Source: Roseiarcus sp035606915 (GTDB taxonomy: Bacteria > Pseudomonadota > Alphaproteobacteria > Rhizobiales > Beijerinckiaceae). From it: DNA of 64,000 nt. Under the pieces are notes generated by a model, which was given only the letters and a program-made list of their open reading frames with translations, searched no databases and had not been told where the DNA came from. The number at the start of each line of letters is the position of its first letter. Positions within the stretch are counted from its first letter, which is position 1. The position numbers and the translations under genes were made by a program. This document shows, in pieces, positions 53,812-63,203 of this stretch. The stretch is from contig DATNDU010000184.1 in the NCBI GenBank assembly GCA_035606915.1, positions 74,269 to 138,268 on the forward strand. Direction: 5' to 3'.

Positions 53812-55257
53812 ATGCTGCGCGTCCTCTCGATCGCCTCCGAAGCCTTCCCGCTCATCAAGACCGGGGGGCTGGCCGACGTCGTCGGGGCGCTGCCGCTGGC
53901 GCTGCCGCGCCAGGGCGTCGAGATGCGCACGCTGCTGCCGGGCTATCCTTCGGTGAAGGCGAAGCTCGAAAAGGCCGAGACCGTGCATGCCTATCCCGCC
54001 CTCATGGGCGGCCCGGCGCGGCTGCTGGCCGCCCATGCGGCGGGCCTCGACCTGTTCGTGCTCGACGCGCCGCATCTCTACGACCGTCCCGGCAACCCCT
54101 ATCTCGGCCCCGACGGGCGCGACTGGCCGGACAACGCCTTCCGCTTCGCAGCGCTGGCCCGCGTCGGCGCCGATCTCGCCAAGGGTCTGTTGCCGGCCTA
54201 TGTCGCCGATGTCGCCCATGCCCACGATTGGCAAGCGGCGCTCGCCCCGGTCTATCTGCATTATGACGGAACGCCGCGGCCGGCGACGGTGCTGACCCTG
54301 CACAACATGGCCTTCCAGGGCCATTACTATGGCGACCTGATCGGCGCGCTCGGCCTGCCGGCGAGCGCCATGAGCCTGGAAGGGGTCGAATATTTCGGCG
54401 GCGTCGGCTTCCTGAAAGGCGGCATCAGGCTTGCCGACAAGATCACCACCGTGTCGCCGACCTATGCGCGCGAAATCCTCACCCCCGAATTCGGCATGGC
54501 GCTCGACGGCCTGCTGCGCAGTCGCGCCGCCGATGTCGAGGGCATCGTCAACGGCATCGACGACGAAGTGTGGGACCCCGAGACGGATGACACGCTGGCG
54601 CACCCGTTCAGCGCCTTGAAGCTTGAGGACCGCGACGCCAATCGCACGGCGCTGCAAGAGAAATTCGGCATCGCGGCGGCGGATAGCGGGCCGCTGTTCG
54701 GCGTCGTCTCGCGGCTGACGAGCCAGAAGGGGCTCGACCTGCTGCTCGCCTGCCTGCCAGGGCTGGTGGCGCGCGGCGGCCAACTGGCGCTGCTGGGGAC
54801 CGGCGAGCCGGCGCTTGAGCTGGGCTTTCGCAGAATGGCCGGCGTCTATCCCGATCATGTCGGCTGCGTCATCGGTTACGACGAGCGGCTCGCCCATCTC
54901 ATCCAGGCCGGCGTCGATTTCCTCGTCGCGCCGTCGCGCTTCGAGCCCTGCGGCCTGACCCAACTCTATGCGCTGCGCTATGGCGCGGCGCCTTTGGTGG
55001 CGCGCGTCGGCGGCCTCGCCGACACCGTGATCGACGCCAACGAGGCGGCGCTGTCGGCGGGCGTTGCGACCGGCGTGCAATTCTATCCGCCGGAGATCGG
55101 CGCGCTCGACTATGCGATCTCGCGCGCGTTCGATCTCCACGCCGATCCTGCGGCGATGCGCCGTCTGCGTCTCAACGGGATGCGCGCCGACGTCTCGTGG
55201 CGCCTGCCGGCGCGGCGCTACGCCGCCCTTTACGCCCGGCTGAGGACGCCCGCATGA
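53812..55257 (+). CDS. glgA: Glycogen synthase (ADP-glucose dependent)
   Basis: GT5 glycosyltransferase of 481 residues. Key motifs are KTGGLADVVGALPLAL (substrate-binding KTGGL), HNMAFQGHYYG, and the C-terminal PSRFEPCGLTQLYALRYG. It elongates alpha-1,4-glucan from ADP-glucose supplied by GlgC. The start ATG 53812 follows the inverted repeat; the stop overlaps the next start as ATGA, so GlgA and the debranching fusion are translationally coupled. Confidence 0.96.
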   Translation: MLRVLSIASEAFPLIKTGGLADVVGALPLALPRQGVEMRTLLPGYPSVKAKLEKAETVHAYPALMGGPARLLAAHAAGLDLFVLDAPHLYDRPGNPYLGPDGRDWPDNAFRFAALARVGADLAKGLLPAYVADVAHAHDWQAALAPVYLHYDGTPRPATVLTLHNMAFQGHYYGDLIGALGLPASAMSLEGVEYFGGVGFLKGGIRLADKITTVSPTYAREILTPEFGMALDGLLRSRAADVEGIVNGIDDEVWDPETDDTLAHPFSALKLEDRDANRTALQEKFGIAAADSGPLFGVVSRLTSQKGLDLLLACLPGLVARGGQLALLGTGEPALELGFRRMAGVYPDHVGCVIGYDERLAHLIQAGVDFLVAPSRFEPCGLTQLYALRYGAAPLVARVGGLADTVIDANEAALSAGVATGVQFYPPEIGALDYAISRAFDLHADPAAMRRLRLNGMRADVSWRLPARRYAALYARLRTPA

Positions 55258-58200
55258 CCGAATCCGCCGACCCCAGCCACGTCATCCGGCTGGAGGGGGG
55301 CGAGGTCGCCGTCTACGCCCCGCACGCCTCCGCCGCGCAAGTCTGCCTGTTCGACGAGAACGGCGAGCGCGAGACGCTGCGCATCAAGCTGACCGCCGAC
55401 GCCGAGGGCTATCATCGCGGCTTCGCGCCGGGGCTCACCGAGGGCGCGCGCTACGGCCTGCGCGTCGAGGGGCCATTCGATCCCGCGCACGGACATCGCT
55501 TCGACGCCGCCAAGCTGCTGGTCGATCCGCTGGCGGCCGAAATCGACCGCCCGTTCAAGCTGCATCCGGAAATGTTCGAGCGCGGCGCCGACACCGCCGC
55601 GGTGATGCCGAAATGCGTGGTGCGCGCCTCTCCTGGCGGCGAGGTCGGCCATACCCGCGTCGCCATGGCCGACACCGTCATTTACGAGGTCAACCTGCGC
55701 AGCTTCTCGCGGCTGCGCATGGACATTCCCGAGCCGTCGCGCGGCCGCTTCGCCGCGCTCGCCGAGCCGCCGCTCGTCAAGCACATCAAGGCGCTCGGGG
55801 TGACGACGGTTGAGCTGATGCCGGCCGACGCCTTTATCGACGAGCGCCACCTGCCGGCGCTGGGATTGTCGAATGCCTGGGGCTACAACCCGGTGTTCTG
55901 GGGCGCCCCGGACCCGCGCCTCGCCCCTGGCGGCTGGCGCGACGTGCGCCGCGCCACCGATGCGCTGCACGCCGAAGGCTTGGAGGTCGTGCTCGACGCG
56001 GTGCTCAACCACAACGGCGAGAGCGACGAGGGCGGTCCGACGATCTCCTTTCGCGGCCTCGACAACGCCGCCTATTTCCGCCTCGCGCCCGAGGATCTGG
56101 CGCGCTACGTCAACGACATGGGCTGCGGCAATTGCGTCGCCCTCGACCGGCCGCCGATCGTCGCGCTGGCGCTCGCCGCCCTGCGGCGCTGGATGGAATG
56201 GGGCGGCATCGACGGCTTCCGTTTCGATCTCGCCACCGCACTCGGGCGTCGCCCGGCCGGCTTCGACGCCCATGCGCCGATGCTGGCGGCGCTTGCCGCC
56301 GACCCCGTGCTCGCCAAGGCCAAGCTGATCGCCGAACCCTGGGACATTGGCCCCGGCGGCTACCGGCTCGGCGCCTTTCCCGACGCCTGGGGCGAATGGA
56401 ACGATCACTTCCGCGACGGCGTGCGCCGCTTCTGGCGCGGCGATGCGGGGTTACGCGGCGAACTGGCGACGCGGCTCGCCGGCTCCCGCGACGTCTTCGG
56501 CCACGCGCCGGCGCCGACCAAGAGCGTCAATTTCATCGTCGCCCACGACGGCTTTACATTGGCCGACCTGGTCTCCTACGCGCACAAGCACAACGAAGCC
56601 AACGGCGAGAACAACCGCGACGGCAATAACGAAAACTACTCTTGGAACCACGGCGTCGAGGGCGACACGATTGATCCCGTCATCCTCGCCGCGCGCGCCC
56701 GCGACCAGCGCAATCTGCTGGCGACACTGTTCTGCGCCCACGGAGTGCCGATGTTTCCCGCCGGCGCCGAGATCGGCCACAGCCAGAAGGGCAACAACAA
56801 CGCCTACGCCCAGGACAATGCCGTCTCCTGGCTCGACTGGGGGCGCGCCGATGCGCAGCTTCCGGCCTTCGTCGGCCGCCTCGCCGCGGTGCGCGCCGCC
56901 CATCCGGCGTTGCGGCGCGCCGCGTGGCTCGACGGCCGGCCGCTCGCCGAGGGCGGCCCGCTCGATGTGCAATGGCGCGACGCCGAGTTGCCGCTGGTCG
57001 ACGCCAGCCATTGGGAGTCTCCCAACGGCGACGTGCTGACCGCGGTGTTCGCGGCCCCGACGGCGGACGGTTTCGACCGCGCCCTCGTCGCCTTCAACCG
57101 CGGCGGCGCCGCCTCGCTGCGCTTGCCGGAGCCGCGGCCGGGCTTTGCGTGGCGGGTGCGGCTCGACACCAGCGACGATTCGCACGTCGACGCGCTGACC
57201 GAACTCGCCGACCGCACGCCGCTGCCGGCGCGCGCGACGCTCATCGTCGCCGAGACGCCGGCTGCCGCCAGGGCGGCGCGCGCCCCCAACGCGCATGACG
57301 TCGAGACGCTCGCCGCCGCCGCCGGCATCGCCGGCGAGTGGTGGGACGTGGCGGGCGCGCATACGCTGGTCTCGACCTCGACCAAGCTGGCGCTGCTCGA
57401 TTGCTTCGGACTGCCCGCCCGCACCCAGGCGCTCGCCCGCGCCTCGCTCGACCGGCTGATGGAGGGCACGGCGGCGCGCCGGCTGCCGCCCTCGATCACG
57501 CTGCCGCTCGATGCGCCGCCGCGCGCGCCGCTGCGCTGCGACCCCGCCGCGCCGCTCGCCCCGATCGAGTTCCAGGTGACGCTGGAGGACGGCTCGACCG
57601 TTTCCGGCTCGACGCCGGGGGCCGATGCGCGCCGCATTACGTTGCCGAACGGGCGCGAGATCGACGAGCGCCATTTCGACCTGCCGGCGCTGCCGATCGG
57701 GCGCCACCGGCTCCAAGTCGGCGGCGCCGTCTCGGCGCTGACCATCGCGCCGCCCGAGGCCTATCGGCCGAAGGCGGTGTGGAAGCGCCGCTTCGGCGTC
57801 TCGGCCCAGCTCTACGCTTTGCGCCGCGCGCAAGGCGATCAGGGCATCGGCGATTTCACCGCCCTCGGCGGCGCCGCGGCGGCGGCGGCGGCCAAAGGCG
57901 CCGCCTATTTCGGCGTCAGCCCCATGCACATGCTGTTTCCCGCCGACCGCGGCCGCGCCAGCCCCTATCATCCGTCCGACCGGCGCTTTCTCGATCCCAT
58001 CTTCATCGACGCGCTGGCGCAGGACAGTCTGCCGGTGGACGAGGAATGGAGCGCCGCCGCCGCCACGCTCGGCGAGCGGCTGAGCGCGGTTTCGAAGCTG
58101 CCGGCGATCGATTACGAAGCGGTGTGGAGCGTCAAGCGCATCGCGCTGCAATACCGCTTCGCCGCTTTCCTGCGCGCCCGCGCGGCGCACCCGCACGATC

Positions 58201-59420
58201 CGCTGTTCGCCGAGTTCGACGCCTTCGTCGCCACGGGAGCCGAGGCGCTGTTGCGCTTCGCCGTGTTCGAGGCCATTCAGCGGGAACGCGAGGGCCAATA
58301 TTGGCGGCTGTGGCCAACGGAGTTGCGCGACGCCGACCCGGCGGCGCTCGCCGCCAAAGCGGCCGAGCGCGACTATGACGTGCGGCTCTCGCAATTCTGC
58401 CAATGGCTCGCCGACCGCCAGTTAGGCGCGGCGGCGGCGCGCGCGCGGGCGGCGGGGCTCGACATCGGCCTCTACCGCGATCTCGCCATCGGCTCGGCCC
58501 CGGATGGCGCGGAGAGCTGGTCGCGCGCGGCCGAGCTTGGCATCGGCGCGGCGGTCGGCGCGCCGCCAGACCCGTTCTCGTCGGCGGGGCAGAACTGGCA
58601 ATTGCCGCCGCCAGACCCCATCGCCGGCGCGCTGTCGGGCTGGAAGGGCCAGCGCGACCTGCTCGCCGCCAACATGCGCCACGCCGGCATGCTGCGCATC
58701 GACCACGCGATGGGGCTGACGCGGCTGTTCGTCATCCCCGAGGGCGCCAAGCCCGCCGAAGGCGCCTATGTCGCCTATCCCGTCGACGAGTTGATCGGCC
58801 AGATCGCGCTGGAGAGCCAGCGCCACCACTGCATGGTGATCGGCGAGGATCTCGGCACCGTGCCCGACGGCTTCCGCGACAAGCTGAGCAAGGCCGATAT
58901 ATCGGGCATGCGGGTGGTGTATTTCGAGCGCAAGGACAATGCCTTCCTCGATCCCCGCGATTATCCCGTGCACAGCGTCGCCTGCGTTTCCACGCATGAT
59001 CTGCCGACGCTGGCCGGCTGGTGGCAGGCCGCCGACATCGCCGAGCGCATGAGCCTGGGCCAATTGGGCCCCGACCACGCCGTGCGCGCGCTCGCCGAGC
59101 GGCTGACCGAGAAGCAGGCGCTCGTCGAGGCGCTGATCGGCGCCGGCGCGCTCGAACATGCGCCGGCGCTCGACGCGCCGATGGACAATCGGCTGGCGGC
59201 GGCGGTGCACACCTTCCTGGCGCACGCCGGCTCGGCGCTGGCGAGCGTGCAATTCGACGATCTCGCTGGCGAGACGGTGGCGACCAATTTGCCGGGCACC
59301 GATCGCGAGCGCCCGAACTGGCGCCATCGCGCCAAAGACGACGCCGTCAAGCTGTTCGAAGCGCCGCGCGCGCAGGCGATCCTGATGGCGATCTCAGCGG
59401 CGCGGCCACGGCCGGCGTGA
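55254..59420 (+). CDS. glgX: Glycogen debranching GlgX fused to 4-alpha-glucanotransferase MalQ
   Basis: A 1388-residue two-enzyme fusion. Residues 1 to about 670 are GlgX: an N-terminal CBM48-like domain (AVYAPHASAAQVCLFDENGE), GYNPVFWGAPDPR, nucleophile region GIDGFRFDLATALGR, LIAEPWDIGPGGY and AHDGFTLADLVSYAHKHN. Residues from about 680 are MalQ (GH77): RRAQGDQGIGDFTALG, FFGVSPMHMLFPADRGRASPY-like, nucleophile Asp in LRIDHAMGLTRLF, Glu in VIGEDLGTVPDGF and Asp in CVSTHDLPTLAGWW. Both active sites look intact. The fusion would couple release of short branches with their reshuffling for GlgP. The gene starts inside the glgA stop (ATGA). Confidence 0.95.
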   Translation: MTESADPSHVIRLEGGEVAVYAPHASAAQVCLFDENGERETLRIKLTADAEGYHRGFAPGLTEGARYGLRVEGPFDPAHGHRFDAAKLLVDPLAAEIDRPFKLHPEMFERGADTAAVMPKCVVRASPGGEVGHTRVAMADTVIYEVNLRSFSRLRMDIPEPSRGRFAALAEPPLVKHIKALGVTTVELMPADAFIDERHLPALGLSNAWGYNPVFWGAPDPRLAPGGWRDVRRATDALHAEGLEVVLDAVLNHNGESDEGGPTISFRGLDNAAYFRLAPEDLARYVNDMGCGNCVALDRPPIVALALAALRRWMEWGGIDGFRFDLATALGRRPAGFDAHAPMLAALAADPVLAKAKLIAEPWDIGPGGYRLGAFPDAWGEWNDHFRDGVRRFWRGDAGLRGELATRLAGSRDVFGHAPAPTKSVNFIVAHDGFTLADLVSYAHKHNEANGENNRDGNNENYSWNHGVEGDTIDPVILAARARDQRNLLATLFCAHGVPMFPAGAEIGHSQKGNNNAYAQDNAVSWLDWGRADAQLPAFVGRLAAVRAAHPALRRAAWLDGRPLAEGGPLDVQWRDAELPLVDASHWESPNGDVLTAVFAAPTADGFDRALVAFNRGGAASLRLPEPRPGFAWRVRLDTSDDSHVDALTELADRTPLPARATLIVAETPAAARAARAPNAHDVETLAAAAGIAGEWWDVAGAHTLVSTSTKLALLDCFGLPARTQALARASLDRLMEGTAARRLPPSITLPLDAPPRAPLRCDPAAPLAPIEFQVTLEDGSTVSGSTPGADARRITLPNGREIDERHFDLPALPIGRHRLQVGGAVSALTIAPPEAYRPKAVWKRRFGVSAQLYALRRAQGDQGIGDFTALGGAAAAAAAKGAAYFGVSPMHMLFPADRGRASPYHPSDRRFLDPIFIDALAQDSLPVDEEWSAAAATLGERLSAVSKLPAIDYEAVWSVKRIALQYRFAAFLRARAAHPHDPLFAEFDAFVATGAEALLRFAVFEAIQREREGQYWRLWPTELRDADPAALAAKAAERDYDVRLSQFCQWLADRQLGAAAARARAAGLDIGLYRDLAIGSAPDGAESWSRAAELGIGAAVGAPPDPFSSAGQNWQLPPPDPIAGALSGWKGQRDLLAANMRHAGMLRIDHAMGLTRLFVIPEGAKPAEGAYVAYPVDELIGQIALESQRHHCMVIGEDLGTVPDGFRDKLSKADISGMRVVYFERKDNAFLDPRDYPVHSVACVSTHDLPTLAGWWQAADIAERMSLGQLGPDHAVRALAERLTEKQALVEALIGAGALEHAPALDAPMDNRLAAAVHTFLAHAGSALASVQFDDLAGETVATNLPGTDRERPNWRHRAKDDAVKLFEAPRAQAILMAISAARPRPA

Positions 59421-59424
59421 TGCG

Positions 59425-60129
59425 ATGCCAAGTCTGAGCCTGGAGGCGCTGGCCGAGCGCTTCCCGCAATTCCGCGTCGCCGTCGTCATCGCCGAGGGGC
59501 TGACAATCGGCGAGCGCGACGAAGCGCTCGACGCCGAGATCACGGCGGCGCAGGCCCGCGCCCGCGCGCGCTGGGCGGGGACGGAGCTTTCGGCGATTCC
59601 CGGCGTCGCGGCGTGGCGCCGGGCTTATCGCGACTTCGGCATTAAGAAAACGAGCTATCGCTCGTCGGTCGAGCGGTTGCTCAAGCGGGTGCTGGCCGGC
59701 GACGCCCTGCCGCGCGTCAACGCGCTGGTCGATCTCTACAATATGGTGTCGCTGGACGAGGTTCTGTGCCTCGGCTGCGATGATCTCGACCGCGTCGAGG
59801 GCGATCTGGCGTTCCGTTTCTCGCGGCCCGACGACAGCTTCATCGACATGGGCGCCGCGCCCGGCGAGGACGCCGAGGACCCGCCGAAGCCCGGCGAGGT
59901 CGTCTACGCCGATGCGCGCAAAGTGCTGTGCCGGCGCTGGAACTGGCGTCAGGACGCACGCTCGGCGGTGACGCCTGCGACGCGGCGCGTCGTGTTGACG
60001 GCGCAATCCAACGGCAGCGGCGACGTCGAGGCGGCGGCGGCGCGGCTGGCAGCAGGGATTGGACGGGCCTGCGGCGGCGGCGCGCGCCTGTGGGTCGCCG
60101 ACCGGGAGCGGCCGACGGTGGCGTGGTGA
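59425..60129 (+). CDS. B3/B4 domain-containing protein
   Basis: A 234-residue protein with a B3/B4 (phenylalanyl-tRNA synthetase beta-like) fold: RAYRDFGIKKTSYRSSVERLLKRVLAGDALPRVNALVDLYNMVSL near the middle, followed by DSFIDMGAAPGEDAEDPPKPGEVVYADARKVLCRRWNWRQDARSAVT. Stand-alone B3/B4 proteins may edit or hydrolyse mischarged or damaged aminoacyl adducts, but this is not established for this branch. It starts five bases after the GlgX-MalQ stop, so it is probably co-transcribed with the glycogen genes by accident of position. Confidence 0.82.
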   Translation: MPSLSLEALAERFPQFRVAVVIAEGLTIGERDEALDAEITAAQARARARWAGTELSAIPGVAAWRRAYRDFGIKKTSYRSSVERLLKRVLAGDALPRVNALVDLYNMVSLDEVLCLGCDDLDRVEGDLAFRFSRPDDSFIDMGAAPGEDAEDPPKPGEVVYADARKVLCRRWNWRQDARSAVTPATRRVVLTAQSNGSGDVEAAAARLAAGIGRACGGGARLWVADRERPTVAW

Positions 60130-60132
60130 AGG

Positions 60133-60384
60133 TCAGGCGCGGTTGACGCCGCCATGCGGCATCGTCGGGCCGCTGACGAGGCTGAACAGCGCGGCAGCGA
60201 TGCGGCGCCAGCCCCTGCGGCGGGGCGCGACCTGCGGCGGCGCGGCCTCGGCGCGCATTGGCGAGGCGGCAAAGCTCGCGGCTTCGCTGTGGGTTGGCGT
60301 TGGCGTCTTGGCGGCGGCGTTGAGCGCGGCGTTGGCGGCGCAGCCGGCGATGCAAACGTCGTGGAATGGCGAGACAATGCTCAT
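60133..60384 (-). CDS. Small hypothetical protein
   Basis: An 83-residue reading frame starting at ATG 60384 with GAGGG eight bases upstream. Third positions are strongly G/C, like real genes here. The N-terminal part is Ala/Cys-rich (SPFHDVCIAGCAANAALNAA); the C-terminal part has an Arg-rich patch (RRRGWRRIAAALFSLVS) that could be an amphipathic helix. I do not recognise a family. The opposite strand has no competing gene. It is plausible but unproven. Confidence 0.4.
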   Translation of the reverse strand: MSIVSPFHDVCIAGCAANAALNAAAKTPTPTHSEAASFAASPMRAEAAPPQVAPRRRGWRRIAAALFSLVSGPTMPHGGVNRA

Positions 60385-60521
60385 GATCGAACCCTCAACG
60401 GGCAGGAGGTCGCCTTTCAGAAATAATCGCGGCGAGTGTCGGTCAGGCGCCAAATTTGTTTCAAATTTTCTGTAACCTGCCCTGTCTCGCCAGCGGGCGG
60501 GGGAGCGGCTAGGCTTTGCCG

Positions 60522-61025
60522 ATGTCTTCACGCCCGATTCGCATTGTTGGCGTCGATCCCGGCCTCAGCGCCACCGGCTGGGGCGTCATCGAGGCCGCCG
60601 GCACGCGCTTGCAGTTCCGCGCCTGCGGGACGATCTCGACCAATGTCGACATGCCGCTCAGCCGCCGACTGGCATTCATCCACCGCGAGCTTTGCGGCCT
60701 CATCGCCGAGCACGCGCCCGAGGAGGGCGCGGTCGAGGAGACCTTCGTCAACCGCGACCCGCGCTCGGCGTTGAAGCTCGGCCAGGCGCGCGGCGTGGCG
60801 CTGGCGGCGCTGGCGCTCGCCGGCTTGAATGTCGCCGAATATGCCGCCAATCTGGTCAAGAAAACCGTGGTCGGCGTCGGCCATGCGGAGAAGCAACAAG
60901 TTGGGATGATGGTGAAGATGCTGTTGCCTGCCTCCAACGCCCGCACCGCCGACGCGGCCGACGCGCTTGCAGTCGCCATCTGCCACGCCCAGCATCGCAA
61001 CGCCCGCATCCGGGGCGCGGCGTGA
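60522..61025 (+). CDS. ruvC: Crossover junction endodeoxyribonuclease RuvC
   Basis: Holliday junction resolvase of 167 residues. Catalytic acidic residues sit in IVGVDPGLSATGWGVIE (first Asp), EGAVEETFVNRDP (Glu), and the C-terminal ARTADAADALAVAICHAQ (Asp pair). I take ATG 60522; a TTG six bases upstream is possible. The stop overlaps the ruvA start as GTGA. Confidence 0.96.
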   Translation: MSSRPIRIVGVDPGLSATGWGVIEAAGTRLQFRACGTISTNVDMPLSRRLAFIHRELCGLIAEHAPEEGAVEETFVNRDPRSALKLGQARGVALAALALAGLNVAEYAANLVKKTVVGVGHAEKQQVGMMVKMLLPASNARTADAADALAVAICHAQHRNARIRGAA

Positions 61026-61630
61026 TCGGCAAGCTCAAGGGCTGCGTCGACAGCGTCGACGAGGACGGCCTCATCGTCGATGTCGGGGGGGTCGGTTATG
61101 TCGTCGCGGCTTCGGCGCGCACGCTGCGCGGGCTGCCGGGGCTCGGTGAGGCGGTGTCGCTGCATATCGAGACGCAGGTGCGCGAGGACGCGATCCGGCT
61201 GTTCGGCTTTCTGACCCCCGGCGAGCGCGACTGGTTCCGGCTGTTGCAGAGCGTGCAGGGGGTCGGCGCGAAAGTGGCGCTCGGCATTCTCGGCGCGCTG
61301 CCGGGCGAGGCGCTGGCGGCGGCGATTGCACGCCAGGACAAGGCGATGATGGCGCGCGCCCCCGGTGTCGGGCCGAAGCTGGCGGCGCGACTGGTGCTGG
61401 AGCTGAAGGACAAAGCCGCGGCGCTCGGCGGCGGCGATTTCGCGGCCATCGAGGCGGGTCCGGCCGCCGCCATGCCGAAAGCCGCCGAGGACGCGGTGCT
61501 GGCGCTGACCGGGCTGGGCTATGGGCGCCCGCAGGCGGCGGCGGTGGTCGCCAAAGCCCATAACGCGCTGGGGCCGGAGGCGGCGACCGCGGCGCTGATC
61601 CGCGCCGGCCTGAAGGAGCTGGCGCAATGA
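61022..61630 (+). CDS. ruvA: Holliday junction branch migration protein RuvA
   Basis: A 202-residue subunit that tetramerises on four-way junctions and recruits RuvB. It starts at GTG 61022. The N-terminal OB fold (IGKLKGCVDSVDEDGLIVDVGGVGYVV), two helix-hairpin-helix segments (LLQSVQGVGAKVALGILGALPG and MMARAPGVGPKLAARLVLELKDK) and the C-terminal RuvB-binding three-helix domain (AVLALTGLGYGRPQAAAVVAKA) are complete. ruvB does not follow. Confidence 0.96.
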   Translation: MIGKLKGCVDSVDEDGLIVDVGGVGYVVAASARTLRGLPGLGEAVSLHIETQVREDAIRLFGFLTPGERDWFRLLQSVQGVGAKVALGILGALPGEALAAAIARQDKAMMARAPGVGPKLAARLVLELKDKAAALGGGDFAAIEAGPAAAMPKAAEDAVLALTGLGYGRPQAAAVVAKAHNALGPEAATAALIRAGLKELAQ

Positions 61631-62166
61631 GCCCGCCGCCGGCGCCGCCGGCGCAGCGCGGCTTCTTCGCGCCCGCGCTTGGGCTGGTGGCGTTGTTTGC
61701 GGCGCTGGGGCCGGCCGTCGGCGGGGCGGTGTTCATCCCGCTCGCCCTGGTCGCGGAAGCGCAGACCCAGGCGGCGGCCCATATCGGCTGGATCGCCGGG
61801 CTCATCGGCCACGCCTTCGTGCTCGTCCCCGCCTACATCATCGGCTTCCTGCCGGCGGCTTTCACCGGGCTCGCCTATGCGCTTTACGACGCCTGGGCGC
61901 CGCCGACCGCGCCGCGAGCGCTCGGCGCCGGGATCATCGGCGCGCTGTTCGCGCATGGGCTCTATCTCTGGCTGGTGCAGGCGGGAACGGCGATGGTCGG
62001 CTGGGTCCGCTTCGATCTCGGCGACGGCGCCGGCAACGTTGTCTATGATTGGACGGCGGGCGAGTTCGACGCCTCGCTCTATCACGCGCTGATCGCCAGC
62101 GGCGCGATCGCCGCTTTCGCCTGCGCCGCGGCCGCCCGGCTGCTCGGCCTGTCGATGCGCGATTGA
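61627..62166 (+). CDS. Predicted multi-pass membrane protein
   Basis: A 179-residue protein with four likely TM helices (FAPALGLVALFAALGPAVGGAVFIPLAL; IAGLIGHAFVLVPAYIIGFLPAAFTGLAYAL; LGAGIIGALFAHGLYLWLVQAGTAM; ALIASGAIAAFACAAAARLLGL). I do not recognise a family. It overlaps the ruvA stop by ATGA and so is translated with RuvA; the stop lies just before the convergent EamA gene. Confidence 0.8.
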   Translation: MSPPPAPPAQRGFFAPALGLVALFAALGPAVGGAVFIPLALVAEAQTQAAAHIGWIAGLIGHAFVLVPAYIIGFLPAAFTGLAYALYDAWAPPTAPRALGAGIIGALFAHGLYLWLVQAGTAMVGWVRFDLGDGAGNVVYDWTAGEFDASLYHALIASGAIAAFACAAAARLLGLSMRD

Positions 62167-62170
62167 ACTC

Positions 62171-63010
62171 TCAGGCGAATTTGATTGCCGCGACGCCGGC
62201 CAGGATCAGCAGCGCGGCGCCGGCGCGGGCGTGGCGGAACGGCTCGCCGAGCACCGCGACGCCGATTGCCGCCGCAAACACCACCGAACATTCGCGCAAC
62301 GCCGCCACCGCGCCGATTTCGGCCTGCGTCATCGCCCAGACGACCAGCGCATAGCCGGAAAAGGCGGCGACGCCGCCGACCGCGGCGCGCACCGGCTCGC
62401 GCGTGAATTGCGCCAGCGCGCCACGGCCGCGCCAGGCGACGAGCACCGGCGCATAGAGCGCGGCGGTGAGCCCGTCGGCCCAGGCGTTGTAGCCGAAGGC
62501 ATTGACCATCGCCGGCCCCGAGCGCCGCGCGCCCTCGCCGTCGACGACGGAATAGACGGCGATGATGGCGGCGTTGAGCACGGCGTAGCGGATCGTCGCC
62601 GCGTCGATGCGCCCGTGCGCGAAGCCGCTCGCCCCCATGGCGGCGACGCCGGCGACCAGCGCCAGCACGCCGGCCAGCGCCAGCGGCGGCAGCCGTTCGC
62701 CGAGCGCCACCGCGGCGATCGCGGTGGCGATGAGCGGCGCCAGGCCCCGCATCAGCGGATAGACGACGGAGAGATCGGCGTTGCGGTAAAGCCGGCCGAC
62801 GAGGACGAAATAGACGACATGGACGATCGCCGATGCGGCGACGAACGGCCACGCCGCCGACGCCGGAATAGGCGTCGCGGCGCCGACGAACAAGGCGATG
62901 ATTCCGCACCACAGGCAGACACGCGCCGAGGTCATGAACTTGTCGCCGGCGCTCTTGACCAGCGAGTTCCACAGCGCATGCATCAGCGCAGCGGCGAGAA
63001 CCGCCGTCAT
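62171..63010 (-). CDS. EamA/DMT-superfamily transporter
   Basis: A 279-residue protein with about ten TM helices in two five-helix repeats. The first repeat reads VLAAALMHALWNSLVKSAGDKFMTS, YPLMRGLAPLIATAIAAVALGERLPPLALAGVLAL; the second VVDGEGARRSG and ALRECSVVFAAAIGVAVLGEPFRHARAGAALLILAGVAA. The repeated GE (ALGER, VLGEP) before TM5 and TM10 is typical. I prefer ATG 63010 with GGGG upstream over the TTG at 63025. Substrate unknown. Confidence 0.9.
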   Translation of the reverse strand: MTAVLAAALMHALWNSLVKSAGDKFMTSARVCLWCGIIALFVGAATPIPASAAWPFVAASAIVHVVYFVLVGRLYRNADLSVVYPLMRGLAPLIATAIAAVALGERLPPLALAGVLALVAGVAAMGASGFAHGRIDAATIRYAVLNAAIIAVYSVVDGEGARRSGPAMVNAFGYNAWADGLTAALYAPVLVAWRGRGALAQFTREPVRAAVGGVAAFSGYALVVWAMTQAEIGAVAALRECSVVFAAAIGVAVLGEPFRHARAGAALLILAGVAAIKFA

Positions 63011-63203
63011 CACGATCCCCGACAAGCCGCTGGCCTCTCGCTGTCATCAAAGCGTCACGCGGGGGGTTACGGCAAGGCGGCAGATTTGGCTAGCGTCGAG
63101 CCGGCCCGGCGCCCGCTTTTCAGGCGCCGGCGCCCGCTGCGCGCGGCTTGCGCGGGGTGGCGAAGCCCGGCATTGTCGCGCCGCCAACGGGAGCAAGGCT
63201 GCT

